The notes under the pieces were generated by a model. That model saw only the letters and a program-made list of their open reading frames with translations. It was not told the DNA's origin and searched no databases. Both the position numbers and the translations under genes were made by a program. From CAZAQS01 sp964486825 (GTDB lineage Bacteria; Chloroflexota; Anaerolineae; Anaerolineales; UBA4823), in the NCBI GenBank assembly GCA_964486825.1, contig CAZAQS010000207.1, positions 1-8,557 on the forward strand: a stretch of 8,557 nt of DNA, given 5' to 3'. Position 1 is the first letter of the stretch. The number at the start of each line of letters is the position of its first letter. This document shows positions 1-5,670 of the stretch, one piece after another.

Positions 1-86
1 CGTCACGTGTGACGCTGCTGCCTTGGGGGATCTTATAACCTGCGGAGAGGGTGGGTCCCCTACCCACGGTGGAGAAAAATTTCACA
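1..86 (+). ncRNA. possible 3' end of a structured RNA (6S-like), cut by the window edge
   Basis: Seen: no reading frame is evident on the plus strand, but there is dense secondary structure. An inverted repeat CGTCAC/GTGACG lies at 1-14. A perfect 6-bp hairpin GTGGGT-CCCCT-ACCCAC follows at about 51-67. Between them is TTATAACCTGCGGAG (35-49). An intrinsic terminator on the same strand follows directly (90-128). Known: the 3' half of 6S RNA (ssrS) has an apical hairpin, then a CCUUAA..CUGCG-like strand of the central bubble, then a small hairpin, then the closing stem. Inference: the order here resembles that arrangement, so this may be the tail of a 6S RNA gene starting outside the window. 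The match is from memory and weak at base level. It could instead be another small RNA or the 3' UTR of an upstream gene. Confidence 0.3.
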
Positions 87-89
87 AAG

Positions 90-128
90 AGCCAATTCTT
101 CCTCGAATAGAGCTAGGGTTGGCTTTTT
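90..128 (+). terminator. intrinsic terminator, plus strand
   Basis: AGCCAATTCT (90-99) pairs with AGGGTTGGCT (115-124) as a 10-bp stem that includes two G-T pairs. The loop is 15 nt and a TTTTT run (124-128) follows directly. It ends a plus-strand transcript arriving from the left, probably the structured RNA at 1-86. On the minus strand the hairpin is followed only by a weak CTTTGT, so it would be a poor terminator for the minus-strand cluster. Confidence 0.65.
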
Positions 129-189
129 ATATTCGTTATTATCTTAGGTTGCAGACACAACACAACAGGCATACATTATAGCTCCGTCA

Positions 190-447
190 TCAGCCTCCCC
201 CCTCCTGGTAAATCATATCATTCTCATTGCGCATATCCCGTTGGCCCTTGCTGGCATACGGTTCCTGAGCGTGGATCTGGTCGGTGAGAGCGTCATCAAA
301 GAAGATCTGGGAGGTAAATTCCTGCCCCAGCTCAGAAGAGGGATACGAAATAAGGACTTTCGGTTAGCTCGGGGCGCACGATGCAGGAGGTCAGCGCGCC
401 GGTGTGCGCCAGCGCCTCGGTCGCGGAGACGGTCGGGATCCCTTCCG
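190..447 (-). pseudogene. intradiol ring-cleavage dioxygenase remnant with internal deletion
   Basis: Two pieces of one family are visible in different frames. The upstream piece (about 447-344) reads ...ALTSCIVRPELTESPYFV and then runs into TGA. It matches the 'C-V-x-P-E-x-TEGPYFVD' entry motif of the intradiol dioxygenase family (PF00775). The downstream piece (about 345-190) reads ...GQEFTSQIFFDDALTDQIH, then AQEPYASKGQRDMRN, and ends EGGG-stop. It matches the 'EFTSQLFFDDALTDQVHAQ-PYA-KGQR' segment near the C-terminus. Known: between these motifs the family has the catalytic core, including the YPGWY and HIHFK region with its iron-binding Tyr and His residues. None of that is here, nor is the usual C-terminal strand or an N-terminal signal. 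Inference: an internal deletion fused the two ends out of frame near 344-349, so the product cannot be active. It starts right behind the broken sensor tail, so both genes probably belonged to the same transcript. Confidence 0.75.
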
Positions 448-624
448 TTAATCGTCTTCTTTCTTTAGCCATAAAGAGACATGGGCCGGGTGGACGGTTT
501 GTTCGACCACTTCCAGGATCGAGGCCGCCAGCCGGTCCTGGTCTACTTCATCTCTCAGGGTGGCGCTGAAGGCAATCAGCACCTGTTCGGCATCGTACCT
601 TTGACGGTTAAAGCGCCGGTCGAT
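448..624 (-). pseudogene. severed C-terminal tail of the membrane sensor-like protein
   Basis: After the in-frame TGA at 627-625, the same frame stays open for 58 codons to a TAA at 450-448. It reads IDRRFNRQRYDAEQVL, then IAFSATLRDEVDQDRL, and ends AHVSLWLKKEDD. Known: this is the conserved tail of Chloroflexota membrane sensor-like proteins, where 'IDRRFYRRKYDA', 'FSATLRDEVDLD' and 'HVSLWLR' normally follow 'LRRRIQ' without a break. It is therefore the natural C-terminus of the upstream reading frame, not a separate gene. It has no start codon or ribosome site of its own. Without the stop the protein would be about 422 residues (398 from the internal GTG start). The frame is kept and the tail shows no other lesion, so the stop looks recent, or is a sequencing error. 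Confidence 0.8.
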
Positions 625-1716
625 TCATTCCTGAATGCCTCGGCGGAGGGGGGCAAACAATACCGCGATTCCCAACGTGGAAAGCACGGTGGCGGCTTGC
701 GAGCCCTGGCCCGTGAGCGCCGTAAACAGGCGCTGTAAAACGGCGATACTGCCAAAGTAAACGATCGACAGGATCGCCGTCAGGAGCGAGTACACCAGCG
801 TCCTGCGTATGATCAGGTCGATATCCCACAGCCGGTGGCGCAAGACGGCGACCCCAATCGCCAGGGGCGGGAAGAGGGCCGTCGCGAGGTAATAGAACAT
901 TCCGGCCAGGTTCGTCCCGGGATTCATTAGCTGGCCGCCCGTCAGCAGTGGGTAGACGATTCCAACCAGCAGGGTATGGAGAACGATAAATCCGGCAAAC
1001 AGCGCCAGCCACTTGATCTGCTGGCGTTCTCGGGGGCTGCCTTTCCGGTAGTGTAGCACCGGGGAAATCAGAGCCAACAGCAGGATGGATGAAACGAAAA
1101 GAAGCGCTAACCCTATTATGAATCCCGCGTACTTTTGCAAAGCAGGCAGGTAGAACGGGTTCGCCAGCCGGGTTGGGCTTTGAAAGTTTTCGGTGCTTAA
1201 GAAAATGAAGTTGGCCAAAAAGAAGTGGATCCCAAGCTGGCGGTAGATCCAGGAGGCGGCCCCCGGCGGGTTGATTTTTCCATCCGGGAAGTGCATGAGC
1301 ATTAGGAAAAGAGCGGTCCAGCCAAAGACAAGAGCATGGTAGTCAAACAGGGAAAACAGCACCGGCCCGATCTTCTCCCGGATGGAATTATACGCGACCG
1401 TCCCCGACCACACGATCAGCAGGGGCCCAACGATATTCCCCGGCACCCGCCGGATAATGAGAAACCCGGCCAGGAGGTTGAGGGGCATCAGCACCAGGAC
1501 TGTCACAGCCCGGTAGAGGGTCGAATGAAAGTTGTAGTCCGTACCCAGCGGGTGTAAGAAAAAATCGGCCAGCGCCAGGCTGTCCAGCGCGAGAGTCACG
1601 CCCGCGAGAACCAGAACGATTCGATAGAAGATGGTCTTTAGCACGGTTAGCGCGCTCCTGCTGGTAGCAGCTATCCTGAAGTTACCCGTCGGCCCTCGGC
1701 CACCCGTAGAAGACAA
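625..1716 (-). CDS. multi-pass membrane sensor-like protein, truncated by in-frame TGA
   Basis: The 363 residues form about nine hydrophobic segments (roughly 26-48, 67-88, 97-110, 126-142, 162-173, 196-220, 244-267, 280-293, 305-328). Landmarks are R-x-x-x-N-x-x-G-x-LL (90-100), FPDG (143-146), ERQQIKW (240-246) and LRHRLWDIDLIIRRTLVY (292-309). Known: this is the membrane part of a Chloroflexota family often annotated as a histidine-kinase-like sensor but commonly lacking a kinase domain. The frame stops at TGA just after LRRGIQE, where relatives continue with IDRRF; that continuation lies intact at 624-448. Start: TTG at 1716 has GGAGGGG 8 nt upstream. GTG at 1644 has AGGAG 10 nt upstream and begins right at the first membrane segment (VLKTIFYRIVLVLAG); I slightly favour GTG. 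It lies 36 or 108 bp behind the cytochrome c gene. Whether the truncated form works is unknown. Confidence 0.8.
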   Translation of the reverse strand: MSSTGGRGPTGNFRIAATSRSALTVLKTIFYRIVLVLAGVTLALDSLALADFFLHPLGTDYNFHSTLYRAVTVLVLMPLNLLAGFLIIRRVPGNIVGPLLIVWSGTVAYNSIREKIGPVLFSLFDYHALVFGWTALFLMLMHFPDGKINPPGAASWIYRQLGIHFFLANFIFLSTENFQSPTRLANPFYLPALQKYAGFIIGLALLFVSSILLLALISPVLHYRKGSPRERQQIKWLALFAGFIVLHTLLVGIVYPLLTGGQLMNPGTNLAGMFYYLATALFPPLAIGVAVLRHRLWDIDLIIRRTLVYSLLTAILSIVYFGSIAVLQRLFTALTGQGSQAATVLSTLGIAVLFAPLRRGIQE

Positions 1717-1752
1717 TCGCCTCGCCCCTCCAGCAGCCGACCTGGTATGGGG

Positions 1753-2649
1753 CTACTGGCCCTGGGGGACGGGTTGGAGGGAGTGGAGGTAGGTCCAGAC
1801 GGCGGACAGTTCATCGTCGGTCATCTGGCCGTAATACTTCCAGGGCATCTCTTCACTCAGCGTGCGCCCTGAGGGTGTTTGGCCAATACGCATAGTGGCG
1901 ATGAAATCCGCCTCAGACCAGCCTGCCAGCTCGCCGCCGGGGCTCAAATTGGGGGTGAGGACTTCCTGCCCGGGGGGGCCGAACGGGGCGCCGTTGAGTT
2001 CTGCCCCGTGGCACTCGCGGCAGGTGTGGGTCAGGTACTCCCCGTAAGCTACCGTGACTCCCGGCTCGGAACCTACTGGCGGGGGACTGGTGTGATCGAT
2101 CTTATCGACCGGTAAGGGCGGGCTCATCCCCGCGGCGATCATCAGGCGTCCTATGGGCGCGAAGCTCCGCTCGGGCAGCTCGTTATCTACGGGGGGCACA
2201 CTTTTCACGTAGGCAATCAGCGCTCCCAGGTCCTCGGCGCTCAAGTGTTGGTATGAATCTGACGCCATGAAATACAGCGCCCGGCCGTCTTTTCCAACGC
2301 CGTGGCGGATAGCACGCACCCAATCTACGTCGGTGTAGCTGCTGCTCACTCCGCCGGCTCCCATGGTAAGGTTCGGCGTGGGGATGGTGAACATGCCTGG
2401 AATCGTGAAGTAAACCTCCCCGCCCAGGTTATCGGTGTGGCAACGGGTGCAGAGCATGATCGTCGCCAGGTGCTGGCCGCGCTGGATGGTTTCTGGGCTG
2501 GTGGGAATTGAAACCGGCTCGACGGGTATGTCGTATTTTTTAGCGACCCTGGCGCTGCCGATTCCGTACAGAACCACGAGAGCCAGGACAACGAAACCAA
2601 CCAGAACCCCCAGCACAATCCCGATCCATTTCAATACTTTCCTGAACAT
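1753..2649 (-). CDS. membrane-anchored dihaem cytochrome c
   Basis: This 298-residue protein has an N-terminal membrane helix (about 7-31) with no cleavage site visible, so it is probably an uncleaved anchor holding the rest outside the membrane. Two class I cytochrome c domains follow. Domain 1 has CTRCH (67-71) with M128 as likely distal ligand. Domain 2 has CRECH (210-214) with M268 (SEEMPW) as likely distal ligand. Each domain closes with the usual helix (LSAEDLGALIAYVKS, MTDDELSAVWTYLHS). Known: such dihaem proteins pass electrons between respiratory complexes, or from periplasmic dehydrogenases to an oxidase; a partner cannot be named from the window. The ATG is supported by GGGAGG 7 nt upstream (2662-2657). 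The stop is TAG. The haem motifs make the family assignment firm; the redox partner is unknown. Confidence 0.93.
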   Translation of the reverse strand: MFRKVLKWIGIVLGVLVGFVVLALVVLYGIGSARVAKKYDIPVEPVSIPTSPETIQRGQHLATIMLCTRCHTDNLGGEVYFTIPGMFTIPTPNLTMGAGGVSSSYTDVDWVRAIRHGVGKDGRALYFMASDSYQHLSAEDLGALIAYVKSVPPVDNELPERSFAPIGRLMIAAGMSPPLPVDKIDHTSPPPVGSEPGVTVAYGEYLTHTCRECHGAELNGAPFGPPGQEVLTPNLSPGGELAGWSEADFIATMRIGQTPSGRTLSEEMPWKYYGQMTDDELSAVWTYLHSLQPVPQGQ

Positions 2650-2739
2650 ATTTCAACCTCCCTGAGATGAAGTACTAACATTCGATACCTCCAATCTGAT
2701 GGTTGCAAAAGCTTTACCATCTACCGCAGACATCCCACT

Positions 2740-3165
2740 TCAAGGATTGTTGGATGTTTCCAGTTCGGGTAGAACAGGGGTCGGCGCCTGGGCTTGCCTT
2801 GTTAATGGCCAGGCGGCTCGCGCCAGGACCAGTCCAAGGGCAAAATCCACCAACGCCAGGACCGGATGGAATGCGGATATCACTGGGACCTGGCTGCGCA
2901 AGAAGATGATGATATCCGCCTGCAAGACATACACCCCAAACAGCAGCCAGGTCAATCCTTTCATCCTCCCTGGAAACCGGCCGGGATACTGGCTAACGAG
3001 CATCAGCAGGAGTGGAACGGCTAGAGAATGACCCAGGCTGATATGGTTGGTCCAACCCATCCGGTAGGCGACAACCACCATCCCGGCCAGGAAGACCTGT
3101 ACCACTACGCCAGCTACAAACAGCCAGGCTGCTATCAGGTACACGAAGCGTGAAAACTTAAACAT
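2740..3165 (-). CDS. four-helix membrane protein, DUF6220-like
   Basis: The 141-residue protein has four hydrophobic segments (about 6-33, 44-59, 69-88, 98-117) and a short proline-rich, polar C-terminal tail. Histidines sit at helix starts: H41, H46 (SLGHSLAVP) and H100 in 'AFHPVLALVDFALGLVLARAAW'. Known: the H-x-x-LGH and HP-x-LAL...LAR-AW pattern is what I recall for DUF6220, a small integral membrane family without an assigned function. Inference: the conserved membrane histidines could bind haem or a metal, which would suit the neighbouring cytochrome c, but nothing here proves it. ATG 3165 is preceded by AGGAGG (3175-3170) only 4 nt away, a short but usable spacing. It ends in TGA 90 bp before the cytochrome gene, which confirms that TGA is a stop codon in this genome. 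Confidence 0.75.
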   Translation of the reverse strand: MFKFSRFVYLIAAWLFVAGVVVQVFLAGMVVVAYRMGWTNHISLGHSLAVPLLLMLVSQYPGRFPGRMKGLTWLLFGVYVLQADIIIFLRSQVPVISAFHPVLALVDFALGLVLARAAWPLTRQAQAPTPVLPELETSNNP

Positions 3166-3227
3166 ATTTCCTCCTACTCTACAGTCTTCGCCGTCCCCTG
3201 GCGGCAGATAAAAATCGTATCTCCAGG

Positions 3228-3671
3228 CTAATCATCCTGGCCGATTGAATGCCCTGGCGGCGGGACGATCCCAAGTTGCTGGAGAATGGCGAACTGATCG
3301 ATCAGGAGCCAACCCTCGCTGATCTGCCCGTTCAGGGTGCGAGCGAAAATCATCCCCTCCACCCGAACGGGCCTTCCAGTCGGTTGGTTACCCAGGAACG
3401 GTCCTCTCTGCGTGCCATTCAAGATCCAGTACATGGCAAGCTTATTGCCCTCATAAATTTCGTCAATGATCGTGCAGTTAAGGTCGGGGAAAGCCAGGCG
3501 GAAACTGGCGATGAATTGCTTGAGCCCTGTGCGGTTATTCGCCAGCCTCCAAGCAGTCATGTGGGTGATGCTGTCCGGTGCCAGAAGCTCATCGACTGCG
3601 GCAAAATCCCCTAGGTTAAAGGCATTCTCAAAGATGCGGTGGATAAGGGTATTCAGGCGGCTGACTGGCAT
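3228..3671 (-). CDS. SnoaL-like ester cyclase family protein
   Basis: The protein has 147 residues from the ATG at 3671. It shows the SnoaL-like polyketide cyclase/ester cyclase pattern: an N-terminal helix with NLGDFAAVDELLAPD (19-33), H37 in THMTAW, FPDL (61-64), a strand ending in YWILNGTQRGPFLG, RPVRVEGMIFARTLNGQI, and a closing W121...D125QFAILQQLGI. Known: these small cone-shaped alpha+beta-barrel proteins (PF07366, NTF2-like superfamily) include aldol-type polyketide cyclases. Most bacterial members next to no polyketide synthase have no known substrate, and none is implied here. The frame is open to an ATG at 3695, but AAGGAGG (3686-3680) sits 8 nt before ATG 3671, so I chose that start. 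It lies 16 bp behind the nucleoside hydrolase stop, which suggests translational coupling. Confidence 0.85.
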   Translation of the reverse strand: MPVSRLNTLIHRIFENAFNLGDFAAVDELLAPDSITHMTAWRLANNRTGLKQFIASFRLAFPDLNCTIIDEIYEGNKLAMYWILNGTQRGPFLGNQPTGRPVRVEGMIFARTLNGQISEGWLLIDQFAILQQLGIVPPPGHSIGQDD

Positions 3672-3679
3672 GGCTCCCG

Positions 3680-3686
3680 CCTCCTT
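3680..3686 (-). promoter_or_regulatory. Shine-Dalgarno deciding the SnoaL-like start
   Basis: AAGGAGG lies 8 nt upstream of ATG 3671 and immediately past the nucleoside hydrolase stop (TGA 3690-3688). The more upstream ATG at 3695 overlaps that stop codon region and would place this site inside the coding sequence, so the shorter start is preferred. Confidence 0.75.
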
Positions 3687-3687
3687 C

Positions 3688-4716
3688 TCATTCATTAATT
3701 TCCCTATTCAACACGGTTAGCAACAGCGCCTCATACTTTGCCGCATCCCCCCACACCGCTACCCGCACCGGATAACCGTCGGGCGTGGGTTTTGTCCACC
3801 CGCTATCCGAGCTTTCGTCCTCCATCACCACGATCTCCCGTGGCTGGAATCTCGCCAGCGTCTCGTCCGTCGCCACCGCGGCTGTGAACGAATCCCAAAA
3901 CTGGAAACCACCCGACTCTACGAATTCCAGTTCGGCGGTCAGTACGTCGTATACAAACTGTGCTGCCGGGGTATCCTGCCAACGACCCAGCGTATCGTAA
4001 AACTTGTGAGTGATCGGGACATGCCTGGTAGCATCCAATGGCACGAGCGTGACCGGCACGCCCGAAGCCAGCACGGTGTTCGCCGCGGTCGGGTCAATAT
4101 AAATGTTCCACTCGGCCATGCGGTTCTCGATCCCCACGCCTGACCTGCCGACATTTCCTTCCACATCCACTGCCCCGCCCATGACGTAAACCATCCCAAT
4201 TTTGGGGACAATGTCCGGATGATCCCGCACCACTTCTGCGATGTTCGTCAAAGGTCCAACGGCGATGATGGTCACTAGCTCCGGCGATTCCCGCACCACC
4301 TGGGCGATCAGCTCGGGCGCGGACATGTCGGAGGGCGCACCCGACCCCGCGGGGAGGCTGACCCCGTAGGCTGAATCCGCGCCCTGCCGCCACTCCTCGG
4401 GAAAGGTGTGATCCCCCGCGAGGGGCTTATCCCGCCCGCAGGTCACGGGAATCCCTTTCCGGCCCGCCAGGGCGACGAGACCCCGTAAGTTTTCCACGCC
4501 CGGCGCGCAGTGCGCCTCCCCCGTACCTGTCACCGTCATAGCCTTCAGGTCCACGTTTTGGTGCTGGAGCAAGAATAGCGCGGCAAACATATCTTCGTGC
4601 GCCATGTCCCCATCGAAAATCACCGGCCTGGGTGAGGCAGGCGGAATAGTCACGGGTTCGGACACTGGCGAACAGGATACGAGCAGGAGGATGAGTAGAA
4701 GGAGAATGCGTTTCAT
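3688..4716 (-). CDS. nucleoside hydrolase family lipoprotein
   Basis: This is a 342-residue protein. Residues 1-15 are a lipoprotein signal (MKRILLLLILLLVSC, lipobox LVSC with C15), so it is expected on the outer face of the membrane. The rest matches inosine/uridine-preferring nucleoside hydrolases (PF01156), which split ribonucleosides into base and ribose using calcium. The N-terminal metal/ribose motif appears as D35-G-D37-M-A-H-E41-D42 in place of the usual DxDPGxDD. GPLTN is at 154-158. MGG...GN...AEWNIYIDP is at 179-209. The late acidic ligand is D275 in FWDSFTAAV, with Trp in place of the common His before it. The position usually held by the ribose-contacting Asp is Glu (E41), so substrate or activity may differ. 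The ATG lacks a good ribosome site; the gene starts 38 bp behind the membrane-protein gene. Hydrolase fold is firm, nucleoside specificity is not. Confidence 0.88.
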   Translation of the reverse strand: MKRILLLLILLLVSCSPVSEPVTIPPASPRPVIFDGDMAHEDMFAALFLLQHQNVDLKAMTVTGTGEAHCAPGVENLRGLVALAGRKGIPVTCGRDKPLAGDHTFPEEWRQGADSAYGVSLPAGSGAPSDMSAPELIAQVVRESPELVTIIAVGPLTNIAEVVRDHPDIVPKIGMVYVMGGAVDVEGNVGRSGVGIENRMAEWNIYIDPTAANTVLASGVPVTLVPLDATRHVPITHKFYDTLGRWQDTPAAQFVYDVLTAELEFVESGGFQFWDSFTAAVATDETLARFQPREIVVMEDESSDSGWTKPTPDGYPVRVAVWGDAAKYEALLLTVLNREINE

Positions 4717-4754
4717 AGCGTTCTGTGGATTAGGGCGCTGGCGGTCTGCATGGC

Positions 4755-5294
4755 CTACCGTCTCAATAACATGAACCCAAGCAGCAAGGGCATCATGTGG
4801 TGAAGCAAGGGATAATAGAGATCATCTGGGCTGGCAATAGGAAGGATGATCAACCAACCTATATTCCAAATAAAGACGGTCCAGCCGACCCAACGAGGCA
4901 GAAAATTAGCCTGGAGTAGGGCTGCGCCCAGGGCGGCCTGACTGAGAAGTGCCAGCACCACATAGCTGACAATCAACGGGTAGGAAGGGGCATCGCGTGG
5001 TAGAGGCAGCGCCTCGCCCACGACCACTAAGACGGCCCCCAAAAAATAGGTGTTGGCCCCCAAATGGGCCAAGACATGACCTTTTGTTTCCCGCAAGATA
5101 TCGGCCAGCAGGGACAGGCCAAGGGCAGTCAGGAAGACGGCCGCCAGCCAGCTACCTCGTTCTAACATGAAGTGGGCTGGAGTTCTGGCCGGTCCACCTG
5201 CGACCCCGTTTCGGGCAGAAAACAGACTGAAACCGATGATCAAGGGAATCAGGCTGGCAATCATCAAAAAGCTTGCCATTCGACGCGGATTCAT
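4755..5294 (-). CDS. six-segment integral membrane protein of unknown function
   Basis: The 179 residues form six hydrophobic segments (about 6-25, 48-66, 76-95, 105-128, 134-153, 160-177), with Arg-rich ends (MNPRR..., ...LLRR) on a probable inner face. The C-terminal part 'LPRWVGWTVFIWNIGWLIILP...DLYYPLLHHMMPLLLG' is the most distinctive, with a His pair at 165-166 before the last helix. I do not recognise a named family; it recalls small uncharacterised DUF4386-type membrane proteins, but I cannot confirm that. It is the first gene after the intergenic stretch 5295-5618 and so likely heads the transcript that continues into the nucleoside hydrolase gene. The ATG at 5294 has only AAAGG very close by. 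ATG at 5279 (M6) is an alternative start. Confidence 0.75.
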   Translation of the reverse strand: MNPRRMASFLMIASLIPLIIGFSLFSARNGVAGGPARTPAHFMLERGSWLAAVFLTALGLSLLADILRETKGHVLAHLGANTYFLGAVLVVVGEALPLPRDAPSYPLIVSYVVLALLSQAALGAALLQANFLPRWVGWTVFIWNIGWLIILPIASPDDLYYPLLHHMMPLLLGFMLLRR

Positions 5295-5373
5295 AACCTT
5301 TTAGCCATCCTCTTGAGGTCTAAAGATATCCATGAAAAGAATTGTCTGGCTTTCTACAGCGCAATCACACGAC

Positions 5374-5385
5374 TATTATGACAAA
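5374..5385. repeat. 12-bp direct repeat, copy 1
   Basis: TATTATGACAAA (minus strand TTTGTCATAATA) occurs here and again, identically, at 5518-5529, 144 bp apart. It lies 80 bp upstream of the membrane-protein start codon. It could be a regulator-binding site, but no regulator can be assigned. Confidence 0.5.
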
Positions 5386-5406
5386 CACGGAAGGACTTTT
5401 TCGTGG

Positions 5407-5426
5407 GTGCGTGCACGTATACGTAT
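5407..5426. other. 20-bp alternating purine-pyrimidine tract with nested palindromes
   Basis: All 20 bases alternate strictly between purine and pyrimidine. The tract contains the palindromes CGTGCACG (5410-5417) and ACGTATACGT (5415-5424). Known: such tracts, especially GC/GT-rich ones, can adopt left-handed Z-DNA under negative supercoiling. A role here is not shown. Confidence 0.5.
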
Positions 5427-5517
5427 TTGAAGCGAGTATTTTGAACCGGGATCGTTTCTGTGGATATCGGAACCTCCATACGAAAATGGTGAACAAAACA
5501 CTGCACCAGGATGCTGT

Positions 5518-5529
5518 TATTATGACAAA
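5518..5529. repeat. 12-bp direct repeat, copy 2
   Basis: This is the identical second copy of TATTATGACAAA; see 5374-5385. It lies 90 bp beyond the regulator terminator, upstream of the first cluster gene in minus-strand direction. Confidence 0.5.
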
Positions 5530-5618
5530 ATAGACCTAATTTATCATGGGTGGAATTGCGTATTCGACTACGTATTTTCGAAGGCGAATCCGCCGGGTCC
5601 CCTTCCAACAGAACCAAC

Positions 5619-5650
5619 AAAAAGCGGGCACACCCGAAGCGTGCCCGCTT
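5619..5650 (-). terminator. intrinsic terminator of the LuxR regulator gene
   Basis: Reading the minus strand, AAGCGGGCAC (5650-5641) pairs perfectly with GTGCCCGCTT (5631-5622) as a 10-bp GC-rich stem with a 9-nt loop. A TTTTT run (5623-5619) follows directly. It starts 20 bp past the regulator stop codon, so the regulator is probably transcribed separately from the downstream cluster. Confidence 0.93.
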
Positions 5651-5670
5651 CTAGATGGAAACGCCGGCCA

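Larger units (their letters stand above)
5295..5618. other. intergenic stretch between regulator terminator and membrane-protein gene
   Basis: This AT-richer stretch shows no credible gene, tRNA or CRISPR-like pattern. It should contain the promoter for the minus-strand cluster beginning at 5294, but I see no convincing -35/-10 pair there. It holds a repeated 12-mer (5374-5385, 5518-5529), an alternating purine-pyrimidine tract (5407-5426) and two overlapping palindromes within that tract. The 88-codon minus-strand frame at 5620-5354 has no recognisable content and no ribosome site. Confidence 0.6.

Noticed and set aside
174..179. TATAAT on the minus strand behind the dioxygenase remnant
   Set aside because: No acceptable -35 box lies 16-18 bp upstream (that stretch is a G-run), and no gene follows on that strand before the left edge.
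241..738. Overlapping plus-strand frames at 241-468, 381-569 and 481-738
   Set aside because: They lie opposite the dioxygenase remnant and the sensor tail, whose minus-strand translations match known families. The plus-strand products resemble nothing and are Arg/Gly/Pro-rich antisense artefacts.
448..1716. Selenocysteine or UGA-as-sense recoding as the explanation of the in-frame TGA
   Set aside because: TGA ends the DUF6220-like and nucleoside hydrolase genes in the same window, no Cys is expected at this position in relatives, and I could not identify a selenocysteine insertion hairpin after the TGA.
5295..5618. CRISPR array or tRNA gene in the intergenic stretch
   Set aside because: Only two copies of a 12-mer exist, at 144-bp spacing, which is not an array. 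No cloverleaf or T-loop sequence was found.
5354..5620. 88-codon minus-strand frame between the regulator terminator and the membrane-protein gene
   Set aside because: It has no family resemblance and no ribosome site. It starts inside the T-tract of the regulator terminator and spans the repeated 12-mer and the alternating tract, so it is better read as intergenic DNA.
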